A DNA stretch of 64,000 nucleotides from Bacteroidales bacterium (GCA_017991835.1 JAGOPY010000003.1:1-64000); one strand, 5' to 3'. Positions 1 through 9,174 are shown, counted from the stretch's first letter. Program-made: numbers and translations. Notes: generated by a model not told the origin, from the sequence alone.

Positions 1-407
1 TTGGCTACTTCAGAGTGATCGCCATGGAATTCTTCAGATACAGAGCACGGGAATTTACGTTGATATTCAACGATATGGTCATCAAACGCAGGGCTTTGCT
101 GCTGTCTATCGCCAATTCCAACCAGTTTGGATACAATACGGTAATAGCACCCGCTGCCAAAGCCGACGACGGTCTCCTCGATGTGGTCATCGTTAAAAAG
201 TTCCCTGTCGGAGAGCTCCCGAGGATCATCGGATTGCTGTTCACCGGAAAAATAGACCAGTCAGCCTATATCGAATCGTTCAAAACAAAAGAAATTTTTA
301 TTATTCGTAAAAGAGGAAAAAGGGTCAATATCGACGGGGAAGCGGTGAAAATGGGCAAAGAAATATTTGTCAGGATTTTGCCCGGAAAAATAAAAGTCAT
401 TGTTTGA
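1..407 (+). CDS. YegS/DagK-type lipid kinase, C-terminal part
   Basis: The reading frame is open from the left edge (codons start at base 3), so this is the C-terminal part of a longer gene. The residues ANSNQFGYNTVIAPAAKADD followed by GLLDVVIVKK match the second half of the diacylglycerol/sphingosine kinase-like family (YegS, BmrU, DgkB), where the DGLLDV motif follows the catalytic region. The following stretch ending in VNIDGEAV is the usual C-terminal beta-sandwich segment of the same fold. The enzyme would phosphorylate a lipid alcohol at the membrane. The catalytic N-terminal half and the nucleotide-binding GGDGT motif lie outside the window, so substrate cannot be judged. Confidence 0.8.
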   Translation, partial: GYFRVIAMEFFRYRAREFTLIFNDMVIKRRALLLSIANSNQFGYNTVIAPAAKADDGLLDVVIVKKFPVGELPRIIGLLFTGKIDQSAYIESFKTKEIFIIRKRGKRVNIDGEAVKMGKEIFVRILPGKIKVIV

Positions 408-491
408 GCGGTAAAATCATCCTGTTAGTTTATTCACAATCAAAAATGATCTATACTTGCTCCTAAAGAACAAAATCTTAAACTGCACATT

Positions 492-1196
492 ATGAATCAG
501 AGAATATTCCTTGAAACGATCGGCACCATCGAGAAAAAAGAAATGCTTGGACCGGTCGGGTATAAAGAACTGGTACTGGAGCTTTTCCTTCCGTTTCCTG
601 GTTATCACGGCACCACCGTTCCGGATCACATCAAACCCAATTCCCTTTTTGCCATTACACGATCGAAATATACCGAAGAAAAGATCATCCGGGCTATTCA
701 AAAAATTAAAAATGAAGGTAAGTTTACCTTCGATGGCACCCCGGGGCTGGTTACCCTGTTCAATATGCTTAACCCCTGTATCCGGTTTAAGGATATTGAA
801 ACTTATGATGACCTTCCACCCATCCTGAGAGCTTTCGAAGAGGAGGGGATTGAATTTATGAGCAACCGCAAAATCGAGCCATTTACCGGTATCATTAAAG
901 TAAAAAAGTATTTCCTGGTGGAAGTGCTTTCCGATTATGTTTTTAAAGATGTGGAAGATGAAAACATGCACTATTTCACGATTCCGGTACAATTACGGTT
1001 TCCCCAGTTCGAAAAGATCACCCTCGACATCAAGAACAATCTCACCGATCCGAAGTTTGATGCGGCATTGGGAACAATTTTCCGGAAAACAGGGCTGATC
1101 GATATCATCCGGATTTATGACGACCAGTGTACCCCCGAGAAACTGGAAACCATCCGCAACAAATACCTGAACGCCATCCGGAATCTTTCAAAATAA
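492..1196 (+). CDS. conserved protein of unknown function
   Basis: A 234-residue protein starting at an ATG 84 bases after the lipid kinase stop. I do not recognise the family. It has no signal peptide and no membrane segment; composition is that of a soluble cytoplasmic protein with alternating charged and hydrophobic stretches. The first half carries LVLELFLPFPGYHGTTVPDH and a proline/glycine-rich segment, the second half several FEE/EDE acidic patches. It lies 15 bases upstream of the MscS-type channel gene and probably shares its transcript. Codon use is like that of its neighbours, so it looks like an ordinary resident gene. Confidence 0.7.
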   Translation: MNQRIFLETIGTIEKKEMLGPVGYKELVLELFLPFPGYHGTTVPDHIKPNSLFAITRSKYTEEKIIRAIQKIKNEGKFTFDGTPGLVTLFNMLNPCIRFKDIETYDDLPPILRAFEEEGIEFMSNRKIEPFTGIIKVKKYFLVEVLSDYVFKDVEDENMHYFTIPVQLRFPQFEKITLDIKNNLTDPKFDAALGTIFRKTGLIDIIRIYDDQCTPEKLETIRNKYLNAIRNLSK

Positions 1197-1211
1197 ACCA
1201 CTTTACGTGCA

Positions 1212-2513
1212 ATGAAGGAAATCGAAATCAATAAAGACATATTCGAATCAATAACCCGGTATCTTAGAGACTGGCTGATTGATTCGGGTATGTCGGAGAA
1301 CCCGGCCAAGATCATTGCAGACTATTCCGGCTTCCTGCTGATCATCGCCTTCGCCCTGATCATTTTCTATATCGCCAAAATAATCCTGGTCAGATGGATC
1401 CACCGGCTGGCTTCCCGGTCGACATCCAACTGGGATGACGCTTTTGTTAACCGGAAAGTTTTCAAGCGCCTGGCTTACCTCATTCCGGCATTGATCATCC
1501 ACCGGGCCACACCATACGTGATCCCCGACTACCCGAACACGATGGTGGTGGTGCTCACACTGATCAATGTCTATATGGCGACGGTCTGCGTTATCGTCGG
1601 ATCATCGGTGCTGGAAGCCGCCCACGATATCTATAACTCCTACGAAATATCAAAGACAAGGCCGATCAAAGGATTCGTGCAGGTAGGAAAGATATTCTTA
1701 TATGTCGTCTATGCCATTGTGATCATCACCATCCTTTTTCTCCGCTCAAAAGGATTCGGATGGATTGCCGGCCTGGGTGCTTTCTCAGCCGTTCTGCTCC
1801 TGGTTTTCAAAGATCCTATCCTCGGTTTTGCAGGCGGAATCCAGCTGGCGACAAATGACATGCTCCGCATCGGCGACTGGATTGAAATGCCGAAATATAA
1901 TGCCGACGGGATCGTGACCGATATCGCCATTACAACCGTGAAAGTCCAGAACTGGGACAAAACAATCACTACCATCCCAACCTATTTCCTGGTCAGCGAT
2001 TCCTATAAAAACTGGCGGGGCATGCAGGAATCGGGAGTGCGGCGCCTCCGCCGGCATATCCTGATCGACCTGAACAGCATTAAATTCTGCACGCCGGAAA
2101 TGCTGGAGCGATTCTCAAAATATGAATATGTCAGCGACTATATCACCCAAACCGAAGCCAGACTGAATCAATACAATATAGATAAAGGTATCGATCCGGA
2201 GGTGCTGGTCAACGGCGTCCGGCAAACCAATATCGGGGTATTCAGGGCCTACCTGACGGCTTACCTTCAGAATAACCCCTACCTTCACCAGGAAGAGTCG
2301 TTGATGGTACGTCAGCTGCAGCCTACCGAAACAGGTCTGCCGCTTGAAATCTATGCCTTTAGCAAAGAACAGAACTGGGAAAAATACGAAGCCATTCAAT
2401 CCGATATTTTCGATCACATCCTGGCCGGTATAAAGTATTTCGACCTGCAATTGTTCCAGAGCCCTTCCGGGAAAGATTTTTCATCAACAATAATTTCAGA
2501 TTTCCATGAGTAG
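1212..2513 (+). CDS. MscS-type mechanosensitive ion channel (YbdG-like)
   Basis: 433 residues. Hydrophobic segments lie near residues 33-55, 85-100, 105-130, 150-172 and 178-200, followed by the signature pore-to-beta-domain stretch DPILGFAGGIQLATNDMLRI and GDWIEMP, which is the MscS family hallmark. The region VTDIAITTVKVQNWDKTITT fits the beta domain of the cytoplasmic cage, and the long C-terminal soluble part (from about residue 260) is typical of the YbdG/miniconductance branch rather than of E. coli MscS itself. Expected role: release of solutes across the inner membrane on osmotic downshock. The stop codon overlaps the start of the next gene by 8 bases, so the two are probably translated together. 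Confidence 0.9.
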   Translation: MKEIEINKDIFESITRYLRDWLIDSGMSENPAKIIADYSGFLLIIAFALIIFYIAKIILVRWIHRLASRSTSNWDDAFVNRKVFKRLAYLIPALIIHRATPYVIPDYPNTMVVVLTLINVYMATVCVIVGSSVLEAAHDIYNSYEISKTRPIKGFVQVGKIFLYVVYAIVIITILFLRSKGFGWIAGLGAFSAVLLLVFKDPILGFAGGIQLATNDMLRIGDWIEMPKYNADGIVTDIAITTVKVQNWDKTITTIPTYFLVSDSYKNWRGMQESGVRRLRRHILIDLNSIKFCTPEMLERFSKYEYVSDYITQTEARLNQYNIDKGIDPEVLVNGVRQTNIGVFRAYLTAYLQNNPYLHQEESLMVRQLQPTETGLPLEIYAFSKEQNWEKYEAIQSDIFDHILAGIKYFDLQLFQSPSGKDFSSTIISDFHE

Positions 2514-3015
2514 AGTGTTATACAAAGAAATTCAGCGTTTTAACCAATGGTGGATATGGCTGATCATACTTTTATTAAGCGGCTTCTGGATCTGGCAGCT
2601 CGTTCAGCAGATCTTTATGGGTATTCCTTTTGGCGATAACCCCGCGCCCGATTTCGTGGTAATCCTCATCGGACTCTTCCCGTTAGGGGCGTTGCTTTTG
2701 TTCCGCTTTATGATCCTTGAAACGGTTATCGATGAACAAGGGGTCAAATACCGGTTCAAACCGTTTCAACGAAAACCGAAACTGATCAAACCGGAAGATG
2801 TAAAAGCTTATGAAGTAAAAAAGTACAACCCTGTAATGGAGTACGGCGGATGGGGAGTCCGTTATGGCTTGAAAGGAACCGCCTACAATGTAAAAGGCAA
2901 TATGGGCGCCCAGTTCGACCTTAAGAACGGAAAACGTTTCATGCTGGGAACACAAAATCCCGATTCACTCCGGTACGCATTGAACAAGCTATTCGCAAAA
3001 ACTGACCCCCGGTGA
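2506..3015 (+). CDS. small membrane protein with PH-like domain
   Basis: 169 residues. Two hydrophobic helices (about residues 17-38 and 48-70) precede a soluble domain. That domain has the pattern of bacterial pleckstrin-homology-like proteins: IDEQGVKYRF, a central YGGWGVRYG and a terminal LGTQNPDSLRYALNKLF. Such proteins are found in many Bacteroidota but their function is not established. The start ATG sits inside the last codons of the MscS-type channel gene (8-base overlap), which argues for translational coupling and possibly a joint envelope role. The function is inferred only at fold level. Confidence 0.75.
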   Translation: MSRVLYKEIQRFNQWWIWLIILLLSGFWIWQLVQQIFMGIPFGDNPAPDFVVILIGLFPLGALLLFRFMILETVIDEQGVKYRFKPFQRKPKLIKPEDVKAYEVKKYNPVMEYGGWGVRYGLKGTAYNVKGNMGAQFDLKNGKRFMLGTQNPDSLRYALNKLFAKTDPR

Positions 3016-3104
3016 ACCATTGGTTCAATTTAACTTTTTATTAGCCACAAAATACCTTTCGTAAAATAAATTAACTTTTTCTTGCGTCCGCAAAAAAAAC
3101 GTTT

Positions 3105-3125
3105 TACTTTTGACCGACCGTTCAA
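3105..3125 (+). promoter_or_regulatory. promoter with overlapping operator-like palindrome
   Basis: TACTTTTG at 3105-3112 matches the Bacteroidota -7 element TAnnTTTG, with a TTG at 3082-3084, 20 bases upstream. Overlapping its end is the imperfect palindrome TTGACCGACCGTTCAA (3110-3125), in which 12 of 16 positions are self-complementary. It sits 11 bases before the ATG at 3137 of a TetR-family gene. TetR proteins usually repress their own promoter through such a site, so autoregulation is inferred. Confidence 0.6.
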
Positions 3126-3136
3126 TCATAAACAGT

Positions 3137-3709
3137 ATGCCTCGAACAGAATCTCAATTCGAAGAGATCAGGGAACAAAAAACGGCCCTGATCCTGGCAA
3201 CAGCGCTCGAGTTGTTTGCCAATGAAGGATACTATCCCACCTCCATCAGCAAAATTGCAGAGAAAGCAGGGATATCCAAAGGGCTGATGTACAATTATTT
3301 CGAAAGCAAGGAAGACCTTATCCTCGCCGTTATCGGTAAGGGGATCCGGGAACTCACCGAACATCTCGACCCCGACCATGATGGTTTTTTAACGTCCGAA
3401 GAATTTGAGCTCTTTATTAACGGGAATTTTCGCATTTTGCAGGAAAATCTGGACTATTGGAAACTGTATTTTTCGACCATGATGCAACCGCCTGTTTATA
3501 AGCTGGTCAAAGCCAAATACCTCCACTTTCTGCCCCCTCTTCAACAAATCGTTGAAGGGTACTTTGAACGTAAAGGTGTTAATGATCCCCAACTGGAAGC
3601 AGTATTTTTCGACAGCCTGATCGACGGCATCTTCCTGAACTATGTCATGTCCCCCGAAAATTTTCCCCTTGATAAAATGAAATCCCTTATCATCAATCGT
3701 TTTAAATAA
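3137..3709 (+). CDS. TetR/AcrR family transcriptional regulator
   Basis: 190 residues from the ATG at 3137. An upstream in-frame TTG at 3110 exists, but it falls on the promoter -7 element, so the later start is preferred. The N-terminal helix-turn-helix reads ATALELFANEGYYPTSISKI followed by AEKAGISKGLMYNYFESKED, a textbook TetR DNA-binding domain. The C-terminal ligand domain is variable and gives no clue to the inducer. The gene lies 76 bases upstream of a LolA-like/FtsX/ABC module on the same strand and is the likely regulator of that module, with an operator-like palindrome at its own promoter. Confidence 0.92.
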   Translation: MPRTESQFEEIREQKTALILATALELFANEGYYPTSISKIAEKAGISKGLMYNYFESKEDLILAVIGKGIRELTEHLDPDHDGFLTSEEFELFINGNFRILQENLDYWKLYFSTMMQPPVYKLVKAKYLHFLPPLQQIVEGYFERKGVNDPQLEAVFFDSLIDGIFLNYVMSPENFPLDKMKSLIINRFK

Positions 3710-3730
3710 TCATCCCAATACAATACATTA

Positions 3731-3773
3731 AAATTTAAGAATTAAGAATTAAGAATTAAGAATTAAAATTTAA
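3731..3773. repeat. AAGAATT short tandem array
   Basis: Four to five copies of the 7-base unit AAGAATT, bounded by AAATTTAA on both sides, between the TetR gene and the LolA-like gene. A shorter version of the same unit occurs near 5800-5822, in the gap between the two permease genes. Confidence 0.8.
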
Positions 3774-3785
3774 ACACCTACTTTT

Positions 3786-4556
3786 ATGAAACAGTCTTTC
3801 CACCGGCTCTATTCAATCCTGACGATCTTATGTACTCTCCTCTCGGCCTTTCCTTCCATTGCCCAGGATCTCACCGCACGCGAAATCGTTAAAAAAGCGC
3901 ACGACAAAGCCAACGGCCAGACCAGCCAGGGTACCATGAAAATGACCATCGTACGGCCCGACTGGTCGAGGGAGGTCGCTATGAAATCCTGGTCGAAAGG
4001 GACCGATTATTACCTGATCTACATCACTGAACCGGTGAAAGACCGGGGGCAGGTATTTATGAAACGGGAACAGGATATGTGGAACTGGATGCCCGGCATC
4101 AACCGGATGATCAAGCTCCCCCCTTCGATGATGGGGCAATCGTGGATGGGTTCCGATTTCACGAACGACGACCTGGTACGAATGAACTCGATCATCGATG
4201 ATTTCACGCACACCATTGTTGGAGCTGAAAAGATCGAAGGACTTGACTGCTACATCATTGAGCTTATCCCAAAACCGGAAGCCGCGGTGGTCTGGGGCAA
4301 AATCAAACTTTGGATCTCGAAGGCTGATTATTATGAATTAAAAGGGGAATATTTTGATGAAGACCTGGTCCTGGTGAATACCATGACATCCTCCAATATT
4401 AAAAAGATGGGCGACCGGATGCTGCCTTCAAAGATGGTCATGATACCGGTCGATAAACCCGGGAACCAGACCATTCTTGAAACAATGGACATCCTCTTCG
4501 ATAAGCCCATAGATGAGAGTTTCTTTTCTCAGCAAAACATGAAGAATGTAAAATAA
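3786..4556 (+). CDS. LolA-like outer membrane lipoprotein-sorting protein
   Basis: 256 residues with a signal peptide (residues 1-26, ending SAFPSIAQ). The mature part matches the LolA-like family found beside FtsX-type permeases: REQDMWNWMPGINRMIKLPP and QSWMGSDFTNDDLV are its most conserved stretches. It is a periplasmic beta-sandwich protein expected to bind a lipid or lipoprotein and pass it between membranes. The next gene, a permease, begins 1 base after the stop. With the two permeases, the ATPase and the barrel protein downstream it forms a five-gene export module. The cargo is not known. Confidence 0.88.
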   Translation: MKQSFHRLYSILTILCTLLSAFPSIAQDLTAREIVKKAHDKANGQTSQGTMKMTIVRPDWSREVAMKSWSKGTDYYLIYITEPVKDRGQVFMKREQDMWNWMPGINRMIKLPPSMMGQSWMGSDFTNDDLVRMNSIIDDFTHTIVGAEKIEGLDCYIIELIPKPEAAVVWGKIKLWISKADYYELKGEYFDEDLVLVNTMTSSNIKKMGDRMLPSKMVMIPVDKPGNQTILETMDILFDKPIDESFFSQQNMKNVK

Positions 4557-4557
4557 C

Positions 4558-5781
4558 ATGAAAGAATACTTCAAAATAGCCTGGAGAAACCTCTGGCGCA
4601 ACCGCCGAAGGACATTTCTCACCATCGCCTCCGTGACCTTTGCCCTTTTCCTGGCCCTGTTCATGCGCTCCATGCAGCTCGGCTCCTATTCCAGTATGGT
4701 CGAAAGCGCCGTTAAAAGCACGACAGGATACATCCAGGTGCACGAAAAAGGATACTGGGATGATAAAAGCATCGACAACACTTTTCTGATGGGCGATTCC
4801 ATTGAGAATACCATCCGGTCGCACCAAAATGTAATAGATATCGTTCCACGCCTCGAATCATTTGCACTACTTTCATCGGGCAAACAAACCAAAGGCAGCG
4901 CTGTAATCGGCACTATTCCCGAAACGGAACAAAGGATTTCAGGGCTTGCCGGCCGGCTCGTGGCCGGTGAATATATCACACAAGAAGACCAGGCTGTCAT
5001 TCTCGCCGAAGGGCTGGCACAATACCTTAAATTAGGCATCGGCGACACGGTTATTATCCTGGGCCAGGGATATCATGGCATGACGGCGGCAGGTGCCTAT
5101 CCTGTTAAAGGGATTGTCAGCTTTGTGCAACCCGATATCAATAACACCATGTCCTATATTCCCCTTCCGCTGGCACAGGAACTCTATTCCTGCCCCGGAC
5201 GGCTTACATCGTTATCGATCATGCTCGACGATCCGGATGAAATGAGAAAAACCCGCGACCAACTCCGGCTGATCACCCCCGATCATCTGGAAATTATGAC
5301 CTGGGATGAAATGCTGACCGAAATGGTTAATGCCATCGAAGGCGATAATATCAGCAGCTTGTTCATGCTGGGGATCCTTTACCTGGTGGTAGGTTTCGGT
5401 ATCCTGGGCACCATCCTGATGTCGACAATGGAAAGAAGGAAGGAATTCGGAATTATGGTGGCTGTTGGAATGCGCCGGTCTAAACTGGCAGCAATTGTCT
5501 TTATCGAATCTTTGATCATCACCGGGATAGGAATCGTGACCGGTGTGCTGGCCAGCCTGCCACTGATCACCTATTTCTACCACCACCCCATCCCGCTTAC
5601 CGGCGAAGCCGCCGATGCCATGATCGAATACAACATGGAGCCGATCATGCCCGTCCTGCTTGAACCCGGCTACTTTATAGCCCAGTCGGCTGTAGTATTG
5701 ATCATCACCATGGTCGCATTAATTTTTCCCCTGGCCCTGATCGGCCGGTTTAAAATTATAAATGCCATCAAAGGCCACTAG
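4558..5781 (+). CDS. FtsX-type ABC transporter permease (LolC/E-like), first copy
   Basis: 407 residues. One N-terminal membrane helix follows the basic start KIAWRNLWRNRRRTFLTIAS, then a periplasmic domain of about 225 residues, then three C-terminal helices (near residues 268-290, 318-340 and 370-395). The helix-flanking motif TMERRKEFGIMVAVGMRRSK is the FtsX/MacB/LolE signature that contacts the ATPase. It is paired with a second permease of the same length, as in LolCDE, and with an ATPase of the LolD type. Expected function: mechanotransmission of ATP hydrolysis to extract a lipid or lipoprotein from the inner membrane. Confidence 0.9.
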   Translation: MKEYFKIAWRNLWRNRRRTFLTIASVTFALFLALFMRSMQLGSYSSMVESAVKSTTGYIQVHEKGYWDDKSIDNTFLMGDSIENTIRSHQNVIDIVPRLESFALLSSGKQTKGSAVIGTIPETEQRISGLAGRLVAGEYITQEDQAVILAEGLAQYLKLGIGDTVIILGQGYHGMTAAGAYPVKGIVSFVQPDINNTMSYIPLPLAQELYSCPGRLTSLSIMLDDPDEMRKTRDQLRLITPDHLEIMTWDEMLTEMVNAIEGDNISSLFMLGILYLVVGFGILGTILMSTMERRKEFGIMVAVGMRRSKLAAIVFIESLIITGIGIVTGVLASLPLITYFYHHPIPLTGEAADAMIEYNMEPIMPVLLEPGYFIAQSAVVLIITMVALIFPLALIGRFKIINAIKGH

Positions 5782-5838
5782 CCCCCATGATTAGATATAA
5801 GCTTTAAGAATTAAGAATTAAACCAAAGCATTCTCATT

Positions 5839-7062
5839 ATGATACTTAACATTTCCTGGCGAAATATCTGGCGAAGCAAACTCAGGAGCTCGATCGTTAT
5901 CCTGGCCGTGGCGCTGGGCCTATTCGGCGTGCTGTTTATGATCGCCATGTCGAATGGAATGGTCGAGCAAAAGATCGATGCCTCGATCCACAATGAGCTG
6001 GCCCACATCCAGGTACATGATACCGGTTTCCTGCAGGATCCCTCCCTGCATTTCAGCATCCCCGGGGCAGATGAACTGGCCGCGGAAATCGCCGGAACAC
6101 CCGGAGTAAAAGCAGTCTGTACACGGATAAAAGCAATGGCTATGGCCAGTACGGCGGCAACCGGCGCAGGGATCATGGTCAATGCGATCGATCCGGAAAC
6201 GGAAAAGCAGGTGTCCGATATCCATAAATTTGTTATTGAAGGCGATTATTTCGAAACCGTCGGGAAAAGCGCCCCTGTTCTGATCAGCCAAAAACTGGCA
6301 ACCAAGCTGAAAGCCAAAATGGGCTCCAAGATCGTGATCACCATCCAGCACTCTTCAGGTGAGCTGGCCTATGGTTTGTTCAGGGTTTCCGGAATCTATA
6401 AAACCTCTAATGCCATTTTCGACGAGCCTAATATCTTCGTTAAAAAAGAAAATCTTATCGACCTTACGGGATTTGACCCTTCCCATGCTTCGGAGATTTC
6501 TGTATTGCTCGACAAAACGGAACTGACCGACCCGGTCACTTCTGAACTCAAAGCGAAATACCCGGCCTTAAGCGTAATGTCGTGGAAAGAACTGGAACCC
6601 CTGCTGGCCGGCCTATCCTCTATGATGGACCAGATGGCCTACCTCCTTCTCATCGTCATCCTCATTGCCATGGCATTCGGTATTATAAACACGATGATGA
6701 TGGCCGTGCTGGAACGTACCCGCGAACTGGGAATGCTGATGGCAGTGGGTATGAACCGCAGAAAAGTCTTCGTAATGATCATGCTCGAAACCATCCTGTT
6801 ATCGCTTGTCGGAACAGTTATCGGAATCGTAATCAGCGCCATGACAATCCATTACACCGGCATCAACGGGATCAACTTCTCGAAATGGGCCGAAGGCTAT
6901 GAATCATGGGGTTACAGTTCCCTGATCTACCCGGTGCTGTATCTCAGGTTTTATATCGGAATGACAGTTTTAGTGATTATCACTGCTGTCTTTTCTTCCA
7001 TCTACCCTGCCCGGAAAGCACTGAAACTGAATCCGGCATCCGCCATCCGTGAAGACGCATGA
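5839..7062 (+). CDS. FtsX-type ABC transporter permease (LolC/E-like), second copy
   Basis: 407 residues, the same length and layout as the permease before it: basic start and helix (residues 1-40), periplasmic domain, then three helices. The coupling motif reads LERTRELGMLMAVGMNRRKV. Sequence similarity to the first permease is clear but the periplasmic domains differ, so the pair should form a heterodimer. The 57-base gap between them contains a short AAGAATT repeat and no promoter match. Expected to work with the LolD-like ATPase downstream. Confidence 0.9.
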   Translation: MILNISWRNIWRSKLRSSIVILAVALGLFGVLFMIAMSNGMVEQKIDASIHNELAHIQVHDTGFLQDPSLHFSIPGADELAAEIAGTPGVKAVCTRIKAMAMASTAATGAGIMVNAIDPETEKQVSDIHKFVIEGDYFETVGKSAPVLISQKLATKLKAKMGSKIVITIQHSSGELAYGLFRVSGIYKTSNAIFDEPNIFVKKENLIDLTGFDPSHASEISVLLDKTELTDPVTSELKAKYPALSVMSWKELEPLLAGLSSMMDQMAYLLLIVILIAMAFGIINTMMMAVLERTRELGMLMAVGMNRRKVFVMIMLETILLSLVGTVIGIVISAMTIHYTGINGINFSKWAEGYESWGYSSLIYPVLYLRFYIGMTVLVIITAVFSSIYPARKALKLNPASAIREDA

Positions 7063-7148
7063 AAGGATTCTTGATATTGTGATATTTTGAAATTATGAAC
7101 TAGTGATATGTTAAACTTACAACCCTTAACAACCTTACAACCCGCAAA

Positions 7149-7835
7149 ATGACAACGATCAGAACAATCAATCTGCAAAAGGTTTACGATGAAACCAAAA
7201 TCCCTGTCAATGCTTTAAACGGGATCACGCTGGAGTTTCATGAAGCTGAATTTACGGCGATAGTTGGCCCGTCGGGATCGGGTAAAACGACGTTGCTGAA
7301 CATGCTGGGTGGGCTCGACAATCCGACCAGCGGAGAGGTGCATATCAACGGCACCAACATCACCGGTCTGTCTTCACGAAAACTAATCGATTTCCGGTTG
7401 CACAACATCGGTTTTGTCTTCCAGTCGTTCAACCTTATCCCGGTACTGACCGCCCGCGAGAATGTGGAATTTATCCTGCAGCTGCAGGGAGTCGGCAGGA
7501 AAGAACGCGAACAAAGGGCCGTGGAGCTGCTCGAAGCGGTAGGTCTGGCCGACAAAATCCACAACCGGCCCGGCGACCTTTCGGGTGGCCAGCAGCAACG
7601 CGTTTCGGTGGCCAGGGCTCTCGCTTCAAAACCCCGGTTTATCCTGGCCGATGAACCCACCGCCAACCTCGACAGTAAAAGCACGGCGGAACTGCTGGAT
7701 ATCATGGAAAAGATGAACCGGCAGTACAAAACCACTTTTTTGTTCTCTACCCACGATTCGAGGGTTATGGAAAGGGCAAGGAGGATTGTAACCATTGAAG
7801 ATGGAAAAGTTGCAAAAGATGAAATCCGCAATTGA
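7149..7835 (+). CDS. LolD/MacB-type ABC transporter ATP-binding protein
   Basis: 228 residues. Walker A is GPSGSGKTT, the Q-loop lies in VFQSFNLIPVLTARENV, the signature is LSGGQQQRV and Walker B is RFILADEPTANLDS, followed by the switch histidine in STHDSRVM. This is the LolD/MacB/FtsE class that partners FtsX-type permeases, and two of these lie directly upstream. It powers the export module of this locus. The 3' end overlaps the putative start region of the next open frame. Confidence 0.93.
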   Translation: MTTIRTINLQKVYDETKIPVNALNGITLEFHEAEFTAIVGPSGSGKTTLLNMLGGLDNPTSGEVHINGTNITGLSSRKLIDFRLHNIGFVFQSFNLIPVLTARENVEFILQLQGVGRKEREQRAVELLEAVGLADKIHNRPGDLSGGQQQRVSVARALASKPRFILADEPTANLDSKSTAELLDIMEKMNRQYKTTFLFSTHDSRVMERARRIVTIEDGKVAKDEIRN

Positions 7836-9084
7836 AGAATCGGTAAAAATCCGTCAAAATCAGTGTCATCCGTGTTCGGTTAGTGGAACGCAAATAAAAA
7901 CGGATGCAACGAATCTTCACGGATGGTTAAGATTATGGCCCGTCCTGGTCTTCATATCATTAACAGTCAATGTTTCATCGCAGCAAAGTGAAAGGAACTG
8001 GCGGCTGAACGGGCACCTGCAATCGCTGCAAAGTTTTTGGATACCGCCTGAATCCGGCCGTTGGCAATCGATGACGGTGATCGGTAACCGGATCGATTTC
8101 CGGTGGAATCCCGGGAACACAATCTCTTTCCATGCAGGAGCCAGGAACAGTCTCAATGTCGGCCAGATGGTCCAGACCTTTTATCCCTATTATGCTAAGA
8201 TGTCGGTTACCGAAGATGGGTTCTTCGATCTGACCCGGCTGTGGGTCAGCGACACCTCGTACTATTTTTATTCGAATATCGACCGGGCCAATATAAAAAT
8301 CAGGAAAGGCAAGTTTGAAGCGACGATCGGACGGCAGCGTATCAACTGGGCCATCAATATGGTCTGGACGCCGAACGATATTTTCAACTCTTTCAATTAT
8401 TTTGATTTCGATTATATTGAACGGCCCGGGTGCGATGCGATCCTGCTGGAGTATTTTATGAATGAAACTTCTTCCGTTCAATTCGGTTTTAAAATGGATG
8501 ATGAGCAAGATATCACATCCGCCATCATGTACCGGTTCAACAGGTGGAACTATGATTTCCAGGCCTTTGCAGGAGTCATGACAACAGATATCGTCGCAGG
8601 GGCCGGATGGTCGGGCGATATTAAAGGAGCTGGTTTTACCGGTGAAATCAGCTATTTCCATCCCCGGGAAAGCCTGGAAGACACCAGCGGAATTTTAGTC
8701 GGTTCAGTCAGTGCGAATTACACTTTCAGGAATTCGCTGTTCATCAATGCTTCATATCTGTTTAACAGCGACGGGACGACCGGACCTGCGGGTTATGGCA
8801 ATGCACTTGCCCTTTATGCCGATATTTCGGCCAAAAAGTTCTCGCTGGCGAAACATTCCGTTTATGCCGGCATAGGATACCCTGTTACCCCACTGATCCG
8901 GGCCGATATCTCAGCAATTTACAATCCGAACGATAAATCGGGATTTGCCGGTCCATCGGTTGACATCTCCCTGTCGAATAACGTCACTTTTTTCATTATA
9001 GGTCAGGTCTTCTGGGGGAAGGATATGACAGAATTCGGCGATTTCGGATCCCTTTGCTATACCCGGCTGAAATGGAACTTTTAG
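7819..9084 (+). CDS. outer membrane beta-barrel protein, start uncertain
   Basis: About 421 residues from the ATG at 7819; an ATG at 7801 is also possible. A signal-peptide-like segment LWPVLVFISLTVNVSSQQ lies about 45 residues inside the frame, so the first part is unlikely to be native. No ATG, GTG or TTG sits directly before that segment, and the region between is a dyad-containing sequence that looks like an intergenic repeat. The mature part has alternating aromatic beta-strand patterns (QSFWIPPESGRW, FSFHAGARN, YYFYSNIDR) and ends in aromatic LKWNF, as barrel proteins do. It is probably the outer-membrane component of the upstream export module. Family not recognised. Confidence 0.7.
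   Translation: MKSAIEESVKIRQNQCHPCSVSGTQIKTDATNLHGWLRLWPVLVFISLTVNVSSQQSERNWRLNGHLQSLQSFWIPPESGRWQSMTVIGNRIDFRWNPGNTISFHAGARNSLNVGQMVQTFYPYYAKMSVTEDGFFDLTRLWVSDTSYYFYSNIDRANIKIRKGKFEATIGRQRINWAINMVWTPNDIFNSFNYFDFDYIERPGCDAILLEYFMNETSSVQFGFKMDDEQDITSAIMYRFNRWNYDFQAFAGVMTTDIVAGAGWSGDIKGAGFTGEISYFHPRESLEDTSGILVGSVSANYTFRNSLFINASYLFNSDGTTGPAGYGNALALYADISAKKFSLAKHSVYAGIGYPVTPLIRADISAIYNPNDKSGFAGPSVDISLSNNVTFFIIGQVFWGKDMTEFGDFGSLCYTRLKWNF
7867..7925. repeat. dyad element between ATPase and barrel genes
   Basis: CATCCGTG at 7867-7874 is exactly complementary to CACGGATG at 7918-7925, with further ACGGAT units between. It resembles interspersed intergenic repeats rather than coding sequence, and it lies in the N-terminal frame of the barrel protein. 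Confidence 0.5.
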
Positions 9085-9144
9085 AGAATGTCTGGTTCCT
9101 GGGTAATGTTTCTTTAAAACAACTAAAAAAATATCCCCCTGCAG

Positions 9145-9174
9145 TTGTCTAACTAAATTATTTTCCTATCTTTG
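9145..9174 (+). promoter_or_regulatory. rpsO promoter, Bacteroidota type
   Basis: TTG at 9145-9147, a 19-base spacer and TATCTTTG at 9167-9174 match the Bacteroidota -33/-7 consensus (TTG, 19-20 bases, TAnnTTTG). The rpsO start codon follows at 9210. Confidence 0.8.
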
